Positions 7,280 through 14,860 of a DNA stretch of 64,000 bases are shown one piece after another. The notes beneath the pieces are model-generated. The model saw only the letters and a list, made by a program, of their open reading frames with translations. It did not search any database and had not been told where the DNA came from. Each line of letters opens with the position of its first letter. Within the stretch, counting starts at the first letter, position 1. The translations under genes were made by a program, and so were the position numbers. The DNA comes from Nocardia amamiensis (GTDB lineage Bacteria; Actinomycetota; Actinomycetes; Mycobacteriales; Mycobacteriaceae): NCBI RefSeq assembly GCF_015477605.1, contig NZ_JADLQX010000023.1, positions 52,720-116,719 of the forward strand. The letters are read 5' to 3'.

Positions 7280-7945
7280 CTACTGGTCCGGCGGTGAAGT
7301 GGCACCACAGCCGCAGCCTCCGTCGCTGCTGGCTGCGCCGCCGCAGGCTCCCTCGCGGGGTTGGTAGTCGTGCACGTGGCCGGTGCGGTCTTGGCTGATC
7401 CGGCAGCAGGCGTGTAATTGAGCCTGGAGGGCGGCGCGGCCGCGTTGGACGCGGGATTTCATGCCGGACACCGAGATACCCACCTCGCCGGCGGCAGCGG
7501 CGTGCGTGCGGGCGTCGAGGTCGACCATCTTCACCGCGGCAGCCTGCTCGGCAGGCAACGCGGAGAGCATCGGCACCAGGCAGGAGGCGAGTTCTTTCTC
7601 CGCCGCCTCGTCGGTGTCGGGTTCACCGTCGCCTGCGGAGGGGTTGTCCGGGACGGCGTCGACGGGTAGTTCGCGGCGGTGGGGCGCTGACCGGTAGTAG
7701 TCGGTGATCGCGTTGCGGGTGATGGCATACATCCAGCCCAGCAGCCGGTCCTGCTGGCGCAGATTGTCCAGGCTTTTGGCCATCCGCAGGAACACGATCG
7801 ACAGGATGTCCTCGGCGTCTTCCGGGCGCGAGACCCGGCGGGCGATGAAGGCCCGCAGGTCGTTGGAGAAGCGGCGCCACAGCTGCTCGAGATCACCATC
7901 TTCCCGCTGTGGTGTGGTCGCGGTAGTGGCCGCTGTCTCGCTCAT
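7280..7945 (-). CDS. sigZ: SigZ-like ECF sigma factor with Cys-rich tail
   Basis: 221 residues. Region 2 covers about 20-90 (LRAFIARRVSRPEDAEDILSIVFLRMAKSL, DRLLGWMYAITRNAITDYYR). Region 4 covers about 125-175 (LPAEQAAAVKMVDLD, GISVSGMKSRVQRGR). The tail from 179 holds CC at 180-181 and single cysteines at 201, 211 and 213, with the SigZ-family HDYxPR motif (residues 192-197). No anti-sigma gene is adjacent. ECF factors with C-terminal cysteine clusters (CorE type) bind metal directly, so metal- or redox-dependent autoregulation is inferred. It is convergent with the Cys-rich peptide gene, a plausible target. The ATG at 7945 follows GGAGGCAGG. Confidence 0.85.
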   Translation of the reverse strand: MSETAATTATTPQREDGDLEQLWRRFSNDLRAFIARRVSRPEDAEDILSIVFLRMAKSLDNLRQQDRLLGWMYAITRNAITDYYRSAPHRRELPVDAVPDNPSAGDGEPDTDEAAEKELASCLVPMLSALPAEQAAAVKMVDLDARTHAAAAGEVGISVSGMKSRVQRGRAALQAQLHACCRISQDRTGHVHDYQPREGACGGAASSDGGCGCGATSPPDQ

Positions 7946-8041
7946 GATCCTGCCTCCTCTCCGTCTCCAGCATCCTCGCCCGCCGCCACGATCGCGAGCC
8001 TCGGTTTGTCATCACCGTTACGGACGGCGCTGACCGCGATC

Positions 8042-8059
8042 GGACGCATCCGTGCGTCC
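8042..8059. promoter_or_regulatory. Inverted TGCGTCC pair upstream of the SigZ-like gene
   Basis: GGACGCA-TCCG-TGCGTCC is a perfect 7-4-7 inverted repeat about 97-114 bases upstream of the SigZ-like start. The half-site recurs before the Cys-rich peptide gene, suggesting a common control element. Confidence 0.4.
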
Positions 8060-8153
8060 CAATCAGGAGTGTCACGTCTGTATGGGTGTCGAAGTCGATG
8101 TCGGGTTCTCCGATTCGATGCATCAATAGGCGCGGTGAGGAGGTGAGAGAGCG

Positions 8154-8246
8154 ATGCTGACCACACATCTGTTGTCGGATCTGACCGAGGAAGAGGTCGA
8201 TCTGATCGTGGCGGAGGAACTGCATCTGCTCGACGCCGCCGCATGA
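8154..8246 (+). CDS. Possible 30-codon small ORF
   Basis: ATG 8154 follows GGAGGTGAGAGAGCG, a strong ribosome-binding site, and encodes MLTTHLLSDLTEEEVDLIVA with ten further residues ending LLDAAA. It is acidic and predicted helical, without cysteines or a membrane segment. It is divergent from the SigZ-like gene. It is too short for codon statistics to confirm, and no homologue is recognised; a small regulatory or leader peptide is possible. Confidence 0.35.
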   Translation: MLTTHLLSDLTEEEVDLIVAEELHLLDAAA

Positions 8247-8370
8247 GCGCCGTCGACGCCCACAGCGGGCGTATCCGCTGAAGCAGCACACCGACTGCGC
8301 CTCTCCCCTCGCGGGGTAGAGGCCATCGGTGTGCTCGGTTCTGGGCAAACAGCGCGTACACACAAAACTT

Positions 8371-8407
8371 GCTCCGTCCTTTCCCTGCCGCAGGGAAAGG
8401 ACGGAGC
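8371..8407 (-). terminator. Strong terminator of the ABC exporter operon
   Basis: A perfect 17-bp stem (8371-8387 with 8391-8407) closed by a CCG loop begins 16 bases after the permease stop. On the minus strand it is followed by AAGTTTTGTG, giving a typical intrinsic terminator. Confidence 0.85.
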
Positions 8408-8422
8408 GAGTGCGTCGTCGGT

Positions 8423-9235
8423 TCAGCGGGCGCGTCTCGACCGAACCAGCCGGGTGAGGACAGGGATGCTGGTGACCGCACTCCACAGTCCGATCGCGGC
8501 GACCAGGGCAGTGGCGGTGTCCGCGGCGGTGGCGGTGCCGAGCACGTGTCCCCGCAGGGCGTCGGTGGCGTGCGCGACCGGATTCACCGTGGCCATGGCC
8601 TGCATCCAGCCGGGCATGGTCTCGATCGGTGCGAACGCACTCGAGACGAACATCAGCGGCATCATCACCATCATTCCGGCGAACTGGACCACGTCCGGGC
8701 GGCGTAGCCGGTCCCCGATCAGCCCGAACAGGGCGCTCATCGCCCCGGCCAGCACCACCAGGACCACGACCGCGGCGACAGCATCGACAGCGGTGCCGTG
8801 GAAGTCGAAACCCAGTAGCACAGCTGCGATTCCGAGCAGCGCGGCTCGGGCGAGGGTGAACACGGCCTCGTTGATGGTGCGAGCCACCCCGGGCAACGTC
8901 GGCCGCATCGGCAGGGCCGCGAAGCGGTCGTGCAGGCCGTTGGTGTGATCGATCGCGGCCGAGACTCCGGCGTTGGTGCCCGCCATCACCGTGGAGACCG
9001 CGAGCATGGCCGGGGTCAGGAAGTCGATGTAGCTGACCCCGGCCGGGAAGCCGGGTCCGGCGGCGACGCTGCGGAACACTTGGCTGAACAGCACGAGCAT
9101 CGCCATCGGCATGGTCAGTGAGAACATCAGAAGCTGCGGGACGCGGGCGCTGGTGCGCAGATTCCGGACGGTCAGGGCGGCGAGCTGGTTCCCGATCGGG
9201 GAACGCCCGATCGCGGGCGTAGTGGTGGTGGTCAT
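8423..9235 (-). CDS. ABC-2 type transporter permease (DrrB-like)
   Basis: 270 residues from ATG 9235, which overlaps the ATPase stop as ATGA, so translation is probably coupled. It has six hydrophobic segments typical of the ABC-2/DrrB family and the conserved loop motifs DHTNGLHDRFAALPM and NPVAHATDALRG before the last helices. It forms the membrane channel with the ATPase at 9232-10158, exporting a hydrophobic drug or lipid. The same frame is open well upstream of this start, but the ATGA overlap and the TVRNLRTSARVPQLL N terminus fix the true start. Terminator follows at 8371-8407. Confidence 0.9.
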   Translation of the reverse strand: MTTTTTPAIGRSPIGNQLAALTVRNLRTSARVPQLLMFSLTMPMAMLVLFSQVFRSVAAGPGFPAGVSYIDFLTPAMLAVSTVMAGTNAGVSAAIDHTNGLHDRFAALPMRPTLPGVARTINEAVFTLARAALLGIAAVLLGFDFHGTAVDAVAAVVVLVVLAGAMSALFGLIGDRLRRPDVVQFAGMMVMMPLMFVSSAFAPIETMPGWMQAMATVNPVAHATDALRGHVLGTATAADTATALVAAIGLWSAVTSIPVLTRLVRSRRAR

Positions 9236-10158
9236 CGGTGGGCTCCAGTGGTGTGGGCGAGGTGAGTGAAGACGTCGTCGAGGCTCGGGGAAGTCACGTC
9301 CAGGTCCGTGACGTCGATGCCGCCGCGGTGCAGGCCGGCGACCAGTGCGGTCGCGGTGGAGGCGTCGCCGACGGTGACCGACACCCGCACCCGGGTGCCG
9401 TCGACCTGGTCGGTGTCCGGGCTGAACGGCAGATCCGCGATCTGGTGGGCGGGGACGGTGGCGTGCAAGACCTTGCCTCCGACGATCCGTTTCAGCTCGG
9501 CGGGGGTACCGCGGGCGGCGACCCGGCCGCGGCTCAACACCACGATGTGGTCGGCGAGCCGGTCGGCTTCCTCGAGGTACTGGGTCGTCAGCACGACGGT
9601 GGTGCCCGCGGCGGTGAGTTCGTCGACGACGTCCCACAATCCGGCGCGGGCCAGGGGGTCCAGACCGGTGGTCGGCTCGTCGAGGAACAGCACCGACGGG
9701 TCACCGACGAGGCTGGCCGCCAGATCGACACGGCGGCGGGAGCCGCCGGACAGTTCCCCGACCCGGCGGGTGGCGTACTCGTGCAGCCCGAGCCGGTCGA
9801 TCAGCGCGTCGGCTCGTGTGCGAGCGGTACGGCGTAGCCCAGTCAGGCGGCCGATCAGCTCCAAATTCTCACGGGCGGTGAGGAATTCGTCGAGTCCGGC
9901 GTATTGACCGGTCACCCCGATCCGGCGGCGAACCTCGCTGGCGTCGGCGATCACGTCGAGGCCCCCGATCTCCACACGGCCGATCGTGGGCCGCGCCAGG
10001 GTGGTGAGGGCGCGGATCAGGGTCGTCTTGCCCGCACCGTTGTGGCCGAGCACCCCGAGTGTCGTGCCCGCAGCAGCTTCCAGATCGACACCGTCGAGGG
10101 CCCAAGTTCTGCCGTAGGCGACGTGCAGATCCTCGACCACGACGGCCGGGGCGGTCAT
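9232..10158 (-). CDS. ABC transporter ATP-binding protein (DrrA-like)
   Basis: 308 residues. Walker A GHNGAGKTT lies near residue 36-44, the Q-loop at VTGQYAGLDEFLTARENL, the ABC signature LSGGSRRR near 137, Walker B VLFLDEPTTGLDP near 157, and the switch His is replaced by Gln in VLTTQYLEEAD, as in the DrrA/daunorubicin-resistance subfamily. A C-terminal domain of about 90 residues follows, also typical of DrrA. It energises the adjacent permease for export of an antibiotic-like or lipid substrate. Its ATG overlaps the stop of a 17-codon leader ORF (ATGA), suggesting coupled translation. Confidence 0.92.
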   Translation of the reverse strand: MTAPAVVVEDLHVAYGRTWALDGVDLEAAAGTTLGVLGHNGAGKTTLIRALTTLARPTIGRVEIGGLDVIADASEVRRRIGVTGQYAGLDEFLTARENLELIGRLTGLRRTARTRADALIDRLGLHEYATRRVGELSGGSRRRVDLAASLVGDPSVLFLDEPTTGLDPLARAGLWDVVDELTAAGTTVVLTTQYLEEADRLADHIVVLSRGRVAARGTPAELKRIVGGKVLHATVPAHQIADLPFSPDTDQVDGTRVRVSVTVGDASTATALVAGLHRGGIDVTDLDVTSPSLDDVFTHLAHTTGAHR

Positions 10159-10208
10159 CGCACACCCCCGACGCGGTCAACGAGGTGGTTGAACAGGTGG
10201 ATGGTCAT
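10155..10208 (-). CDS. 17-codon leader ORF coupled to the ABC exporter
   Basis: ATG 10208 opens MTIHLFNHLVDRVGGVR, whose TGA overlaps the ATPase ATG (ATGA). A small AGAGG-GTT-CCTCT hairpin (10210-10222) covers its ribosome-binding region. Leader peptides upstream of drug-export ABC genes can sense ribosome stalling by antibiotics, so a regulatory role is inferred. Conservation in related genomes is untested. Confidence 0.5.
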   Translation of the reverse strand: MTIHLFNHLVDRVGGVR

Positions 10209-10522
10209 CAGAGGGTTCCTCTCGGAAGAAGGTGTGCTCACACCCGGCGTGGATGGGAGTCCACTTCCTCAGACGAACCCGCCGCGAGTTGGACGCACCC
10301 GCCGCCGGTCGCGGTCGACGATGCCAGTGTCGCGGCCCGCCCCGCGCAGCGACACCGACGACAGCGACCGCTGCCACTCCAAGCCCAGGTAGCCGAGACC
10401 AAGGGCTGTCGTGGACAGACCTACGTCGAGCACCACAGTGCACAGGCCGCGGCGGCGCATGGTGGACTGGAACGTATTCGCACTCCCGGAACGGGTTGTG
10501 ACCGCGTCAGTGTTCGCCGGAT
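10209..10522. other. Leader/intergenic region of the exporter operon
   Basis: About 310 bases lie between the leader ORF and the stop of the TetR gene. Apart from the palindrome at 10231-10244 I see no gene. It should hold the exporter promoter and the terminator of the upstream catabolic operon. Confidence 0.4.
10231..10244. promoter_or_regulatory. 14-bp palindrome upstream of the leader ORF
   Basis: GGTGTG-CT-CACACC is a perfect inverted repeat 23-36 bases before the leader ATG. It could be an operator or part of the 5' leader RNA structure of the exporter operon. Confidence 0.4.
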
Positions 10523-11122
10523 CTACTTCCGACCGCCGACTATTCGGAGGGCCAGCTCGGCGTAATAGTCACCGATGTCTTCGGGCGACCACGAACCGTC
10601 GGCGCGGTACCAGCGCGTGATATCGATCCCCAGCGAAAGCAAGGCGGTCGCGGTCATATGGGTATTCGAGTTCTCGAATGCCCCGGCCGCGACGCCTTTT
10701 TCGATCAAGACCCGGACCTCGCCTTCGATCGCGTGTCGCGTCTTCTTGATCTCCTGTTGGTGTTCTCGGCTCAGGGCCGCGAGTTCGTAGTTGATGATCC
10801 GCGCCACGGTGTGGGCGCGCGCGTGATGGATGGCGAACTCCCGCATCAACGCCATCAGTTGGTCGGCGGGATCTTGTGCCGAGGCAATGGCAGTGCGGAC
10901 ACGCGCCAGTGTGTCCAGGTGACCGATACGCGAGATCTCGTAGAGCAACTCTTCCTTGGAGCGATGGTGCACGTAGATGGCTCCGGTGCTCACTCCGGCG
11001 ATCGCTGTGATGTCGCGAGTTGTCGAGCCGTGGAAGCCGCGTTCAGCGAAGGCGGCCACGGCTGCGTCGAGCAGCCGTGCTCGGGTTTCCTCCGCGCGCG
11101 AGCGGTCCGCGGTATCGGTCAC
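10523..11122 (-). CDS. TetR-family regulator of the thiolase/acyl-CoA dehydrogenase operon
   Basis: 199 residues. The helix-turn-helix is at about 15-60 (ARLLDAAVAAFAERGFHGSTTRDITAIAGVSTGAIYVHHRSKEELL). The C-terminal ligand domain has LMREFAIHHARAHTVARIINYEL, typical of TetR proteins linked to acyl-CoA or steroid catabolism (KstR2-like and FadR-like groups). It is the last gene of a leftward operon, 64 bases after the second acyl-CoA dehydrogenase, so it is co-transcribed with its likely targets. An acyl-CoA ligand and binding to the palindrome at 14883-14900 are inferred. Confidence 0.87.
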   Translation of the reverse strand: MTDTADRSRAEETRARLLDAAVAAFAERGFHGSTTRDITAIAGVSTGAIYVHHRSKEELLYEISRIGHLDTLARVRTAIASAQDPADQLMALMREFAIHHARAHTVARIINYELAALSREHQQEIKKTRHAIEGEVRVLIEKGVAAGAFENSNTHMTATALLSLGIDITRWYRADGSWSPEDIGDYYAELALRIVGGRK

Positions 11123-11186
11123 CTGGACCGGATGGCTCGGCGAGCGAGCGCTGGTCCGCCGGTGCCGGCACTACTGAGCAACACGT

Positions 11187-12326
11187 TCAGGGTTGCCACG
11201 TGGTCTCCTCCCGGGCGGTGTGATCACTGCCCAACGGCAACCCGACGAGGTCTGCCAGAACCGCCCGATGGCGGCCGGGACTTCCCAGTCCGATCTGGTC
11301 GGCCTTGGCGCGTTTGAGGTACAGGTGTGCCGGGTGCTCCCACGTCATGCCGATCCCGCCGTGCAGTTGGATGGCCTCCTCAGCGGCATGCACCGCGATA
11401 TCGCTGCAGTACGAAGCGGCGACGGCGGTGGCGATCGCACTGTCGGAGTCGGCCGCGGCGAGCGTCCCCGCCGCATACCGTGCGGCAGCCGAGGCCGACT
11501 CGACCTCGACGTAGAGGTCGGCGAGGCGGTGTTTGAGCGCCTGGAATCCGCCGACCACCCGACCGAACTGGCGGCGCAGCTTCAGATACTCGACGGTCGA
11601 CTCCAGGCACCGGACCGCGAGCCCCGCTTGCTCGGACGCCAGCAGCGCGGCGCCCATCGTCAAGCCCGATTGCAGTGCACTCCAACCGAATTCGGCTGGG
11701 ACGACGATCCGACCGGGCACGGAGTCGACACGGATGTCGGCCAAGGGGCGGGTCATGTCCAGGGAGACCACCGGCTCGATCGAAACCGCTGCGGCCGCGA
11801 GCGCGTGGACTTCCGTACCGTTCGCGGTCTGCACGGCGGCCAGCAGGACATCGGCGTCGAGTGCGCCGACGACGCTGGTGACGCGGCCGGAGATCCGGCC
11901 GGCAGCATCAGCGGTCAGCGTCGGAACCTCATGCACCGATGCGGTGGAGAACGGCGTCAGAAGCGCTGCGCTGCATTCACCGCCGCCGAGCTGACCGACC
12001 AGCGCGGAGTCCCCGGCGAGCAAGACGGTCGCGGCGATCACGCTACTGGTCAGAAACGGAACCGGCGCGACGAAGCTCCCGAGCTCCTCGAGGACGACGG
12101 CGGCATCACGAGCCGTACCACCGGCTCCACCGCGGTTCTCGGGGATGAGGAGCCCAGCGAGCCCGAGGTCGTCGGCGATCGATTTCCACAGCGTGCGGGT
12201 CAGTGTCCGATCGCCCTCGTAGGCCCGCACCACCGCGGCCGGATCACAGCGCGCGGTGAGCAGGTCACGCACCGCGCTCCGCAAGGAGGCCTCGACATCG
12301 GTGTCGAGCAGCAGGATGTCGCTCAT
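11187..12326 (-). CDS. Acyl-CoA dehydrogenase, beta-type subunit (lacks catalytic Glu motif)
   Basis: 379 residues with the acyl-CoA dehydrogenase fold: N-terminal helical domain, middle beta domain, and C-terminal FAD-binding helices (AVRCLESTVEYLKLRRQFGRVVGGFQALKHRLADL; AIQLHGGIGMTWEHPAHLYLKRA). The usual E-G-T/S motif near the C terminus that supplies the catalytic base is absent. The preceding gene retains it. Such unequal pairs form alpha2-beta2 acyl-CoA dehydrogenases in steroid-degrading mycobacteria. The start overlaps the stop of the partner gene (ATGA), consistent with 1:1 synthesis. The substrate is probably a steroid-derived or branched acyl-CoA, which remains unproven. Confidence 0.88.
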   Translation of the reverse strand: MSDILLLDTDVEASLRSAVRDLLTARCDPAAVVRAYEGDRTLTRTLWKSIADDLGLAGLLIPENRGGAGGTARDAAVVLEELGSFVAPVPFLTSSVIAATVLLAGDSALVGQLGGGECSAALLTPFSTASVHEVPTLTADAAGRISGRVTSVVGALDADVLLAAVQTANGTEVHALAAAAVSIEPVVSLDMTRPLADIRVDSVPGRIVVPAEFGWSALQSGLTMGAALLASEQAGLAVRCLESTVEYLKLRRQFGRVVGGFQALKHRLADLYVEVESASAAARYAAGTLAAADSDSAIATAVAASYCSDIAVHAAEEAIQLHGGIGMTWEHPAHLYLKRAKADQIGLGSPGRHRAVLADLVGLPLGSDHTAREETTWQP

Positions 12327-13516
12327 CGGCTCAGGTCCTTCCAGGCGATGTCCTTGTCCACCCGAGCTTCGCCCGGCAGGCCGAGGACGCGTTCTGCGAT
12401 GATGTTGCGCAGGATCTCCGAGGTGCCGCCCTCGATCGAATTGCCTTTGGCCCGCAGAAAGCGGTAGCCGGCGCCACGCCCGGCGAAATCGACCCGGTCG
12501 GGGCGCACCATGGTCCAGTCGTCGTATCGCAGGCCGTCTTCACCGTGCAGTTCGACTTCCAATCCGGACACCTGCTGGTTGACTCGCGCGAACGACAGTT
12601 TGACCGCGGATGTTTCGGGCCCTGGCTGACCGCCCGCAATCTGCTGGCGCAGTCGGGTTGCCGCCAGGCGCGAGACCTCGGCTTCTACCCACAAACGCAA
12701 CAACCGATGGTGCAGTTCGGGGGTGCGCTTTTCCGGGAATTCTCGCCAGAGACGAGCGGCGACACCGACAACTCCGCTCTCGCGGGGTACTGCGCGCCCC
12801 CCGATCGAGACGCGCTCGTTGTTCAGTGTGGTAGTCGCGACTCGCCAGCCCTCCCCTTCCTTGCCCAGGCGGTGCGCGTCCGGGATGCGCACGTCGGTGA
12901 GGAAGACTTCGTTGAATTCGGCCTCGCCGGTGATCTGCCGCAGCGGCCGGACCTCGACACCGGGGGCGGTCATATCGCAGATGAAGTAGGTCAGGCCCGC
13001 GTGCTTCGGCCGGCTGGGATCGGTGCGCGCTACCAGGATCGCCAGCTGCGCCTTGTGCGCGGCCGAGGTCCACACCTTCTGCCCGTTGACGATCCAGTCG
13101 TCGCCATCGCGAACTGCCCGAGTGGCGACCGCGGCCAGGTCCGAGCCGGCACCCGGTTCACTGAACAGCTGGCACCAGATCTCCTCCCCGCTCCACAGCG
13201 GACGCAGGAAGCGCTGCCGTTGTTCCGCTGTGCCATAAGCGAGGATCGTCGGCGCGGCCATGCCCAGACCGATACTGTTGATCTCCGCCTTGTTGCCCGG
13301 AGATCCGGCCTGCTCGAACAGGGCGTCGACGAACGGTTGCAGTTCCCGGTCGACAGCCAGCCCACCGAGACCGATCGGAAAGTGAACCCAGGCCAGACCC
13401 GCGTCGAACCTGGCTCGATGAAAAGTCACGGCATCGGTAGTGGCCGGATCATTTTCCGCGAGTACGGTTTCCACCCGGCGGCGCAGATCATCGCGAACCG
13501 CGTCGGGAGTCGTCAT
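12323..13516 (-). CDS. Acyl-CoA dehydrogenase, alpha-type catalytic subunit
   Basis: 397 residues. The family signatures are WCQLFSEPGAGSDLA and the FAD/substrate contact region DWIVNGQKVWTSAAHKAQ. The C-terminal SIEGGTSEILRNIIAERVLGLP carries a Glu at about residue 362, in the catalytic-base motif. The start is ATG 13516 behind AGGAGGATGACA. It introduces the alpha-beta double bond into an acyl-CoA, passing electrons from FAD to an electron-transfer flavoprotein. It is translationally coupled to the next gene and is probably its partner subunit. In the operon it follows the thiolase and a broken hydratase remnant, so the pathway may depend on a hydratase encoded elsewhere. Confidence 0.92.
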   Translation of the reverse strand: MTTPDAVRDDLRRRVETVLAENDPATTDAVTFHRARFDAGLAWVHFPIGLGGLAVDRELQPFVDALFEQAGSPGNKAEINSIGLGMAAPTILAYGTAEQRQRFLRPLWSGEEIWCQLFSEPGAGSDLAAVATRAVRDGDDWIVNGQKVWTSAAHKAQLAILVARTDPSRPKHAGLTYFICDMTAPGVEVRPLRQITGEAEFNEVFLTDVRIPDAHRLGKEGEGWRVATTTLNNERVSIGGRAVPRESGVVGVAARLWREFPEKRTPELHHRLLRLWVEAEVSRLAATRLRQQIAGGQPGPETSAVKLSFARVNQQVSGLEVELHGEDGLRYDDWTMVRPDRVDFAGRGAGYRFLRAKGNSIEGGTSEILRNIIAERVLGLPGEARVDKDIAWKDLSR

Positions 13517-13538
13517 TTGTCATCCTCCTGATCGGTGA

Positions 13539-13642
13539 TCACGGCACCGACACCGCGACCGTCTCGGCCATATACAGGGGTTTGTCCGCGCCCTCGAACT
13601 GCACGGTCACCCCGGCTCACCGCCTGCAACGCGTTCTTGCGG
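13539..13642 (-). pseudogene. Remnant of a MaoC-like hydratase C terminus
   Basis: Between the thiolase stop and the first acyl-CoA dehydrogenase one frame reads VTVQFEGADKPLYMAETVAV before a TGA. This resembles the last strand of MaoC/hot-dog acyl dehydratases (x-V-E-G-x-D-K-P-x-x-x-A-E). An upstream RKNALQAVSR in another frame could belong to the same gene. The remainder is missing, so a hydratase gene was probably deleted from the operon. The match rests on about 24 residues. Confidence 0.4.
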
Positions 13643-14860
13643 TTACGACAGGCGCTCGAGCACCATTGCCATCCCCTGACCACCACCGACGCACATGGTT
13701 TCCAATCCGATCTGCTTGTCGTGGAACTGCAGCGAGTTGATCAATGTGCTGGTGATGCGGGCGCCGGTCATGCCGAACGGGTGTCCGACCGCGATCGAGC
13801 CGCCGTTGACATTGAGTTTGTCGAAGTCGACCTGGAGCTCCCGCGCCGAGGGAATTACCTGCGCGGCGAAGGCTTCATTGATTTCGACCAGGTCGACGTC
13901 GTCGATGCTCATCCCGGCACGAGCCAGCGCCTGCTTCGACGCCTCGACCGGTCCCAGGCCCATGATCTCGGGGGAGAGCGCGCTGACTCCGGTCGCGACG
14001 ATCCGGGCCAGCGGCGTCAAGCCCAGCTCGGCGGCCTTGGTGTCGGACATGATCACGACCGCGGCGGCGCCGTCGTTGAGCGGGCAGCAGTTGGCGGCCG
14101 TCACTGTCCCGTCGGGCCGGAAGACCGGATTCAGTCCGGCGACCTTCTCCAGGGTGACTCCAGGGCGCGGGCCATCGTCCGTCGAGACGACGGTGCCGTC
14201 CGGCAGGGTGATCGGAGTGATGTCACGCTCCCAGAACCCGTTGGCGAGGGCGGCCTCGGCGAGGTTCTGGCTGCGCACGCCGAAGGCGTCCTGTTCGGCA
14301 CGGGTCACACCGCACAGCTGCGCCACGTTCTCGGCGGTCTGCCCCATCGCGATGTAGATGTCGGGCAGCAGATCCTCCGTGCGCGGGTCGGTCCAGATCT
14401 CGCCGCCCGCGGCCAATTTCGCGGTTCGGCGTACCGCGTCCGCGAACACCGGGTTCTCCGTGTCGGGCAGGCCGTCGGCGTTTCCCTTGACGTAGCGGCT
14501 CACGGTTTCGACACCGGCGGAGATGAAGACATCGCCCTCTCCGGCGCGGATCGCGTGCAGCGCCATCCGGGTCGTCTGCAGACTCGACGAGCAGTACCGG
14601 TTGACCGTTGTGCCGGGCACCCGGTCCAGGCCAGCCAGAATCGCCACCACGCGCCCGAGATTGAAGCCCGACTCACCGGCGGGCTGGCCGCAACCGAGCA
14701 TCAGATCATCGATGTCGTTCGCACCGAGAGCGGGCACCTTCGCCAGCGCGGCCTGCACGATCTGTGCGGCCAGGTCGTCCGGCCGCAGGTCCTTCAGCGA
14801 CCCTTTGCCGGCACGACCGATCGGCGACCGGGCGACGGAGACGATGACGGCTTCGGGCAT
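13643..14860 (-). CDS. Acetyl-CoA acyltransferase (thiolase)
   Basis: 405 residues of the thiolase II family. The nucleophilic Cys is in NRYCSSSLQT at residue 90. The later motifs are NVNGGSIAVGHPFGMTGAR with the catalytic His and ETMCVGGGQGMAMV with the second catalytic Cys near the C terminus. It cleaves a 3-ketoacyl-CoA with CoA to give acetyl-CoA (or propionyl-CoA) and a shortened acyl-CoA. It is the first gene of the leftward operon leading to two acyl-CoA dehydrogenases and a TetR regulator, so it probably serves the last step of a beta-oxidation branch. A palindromic operator lies 23-40 bases upstream of its ATG. Confidence 0.94.
   Translation of the reverse strand: MPEAVIVSVARSPIGRAGKGSLKDLRPDDLAAQIVQAALAKVPALGANDIDDLMLGCGQPAGESGFNLGRVVAILAGLDRVPGTTVNRYCSSSLQTTRMALHAIRAGEGDVFISAGVETVSRYVKGNADGLPDTENPVFADAVRRTAKLAAGGEIWTDPRTEDLLPDIYIAMGQTAENVAQLCGVTRAEQDAFGVRSQNLAEAALANGFWERDITPITLPDGTVVSTDDGPRPGVTLEKVAGLNPVFRPDGTVTAANCCPLNDGAAAVVIMSDTKAAELGLTPLARIVATGVSALSPEIMGLGPVEASKQALARAGMSIDDVDLVEINEAFAAQVIPSARELQVDFDKLNVNGGSIAVGHPFGMTGARITSTLINSLQFHDKQIGLETMCVGGGQGMAMVLERLS

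Noticed and set aside
8281..8310. CCTCTCCCCTCGCGGGGTAGAGG as a second terminator near the ABC operon
   Set aside because: The stem is imperfect and no gene ends directly before it; the 17-bp hairpin at 8371-8407 explains termination.
11193..12467. 424-codon open frame on the plus strand across the acyl-CoA dehydrogenase genes
   Set aside because: It is antisense to certain dehydrogenases, low in hydrophobic residues and matches no family; long antisense frames are common in high-GC DNA.
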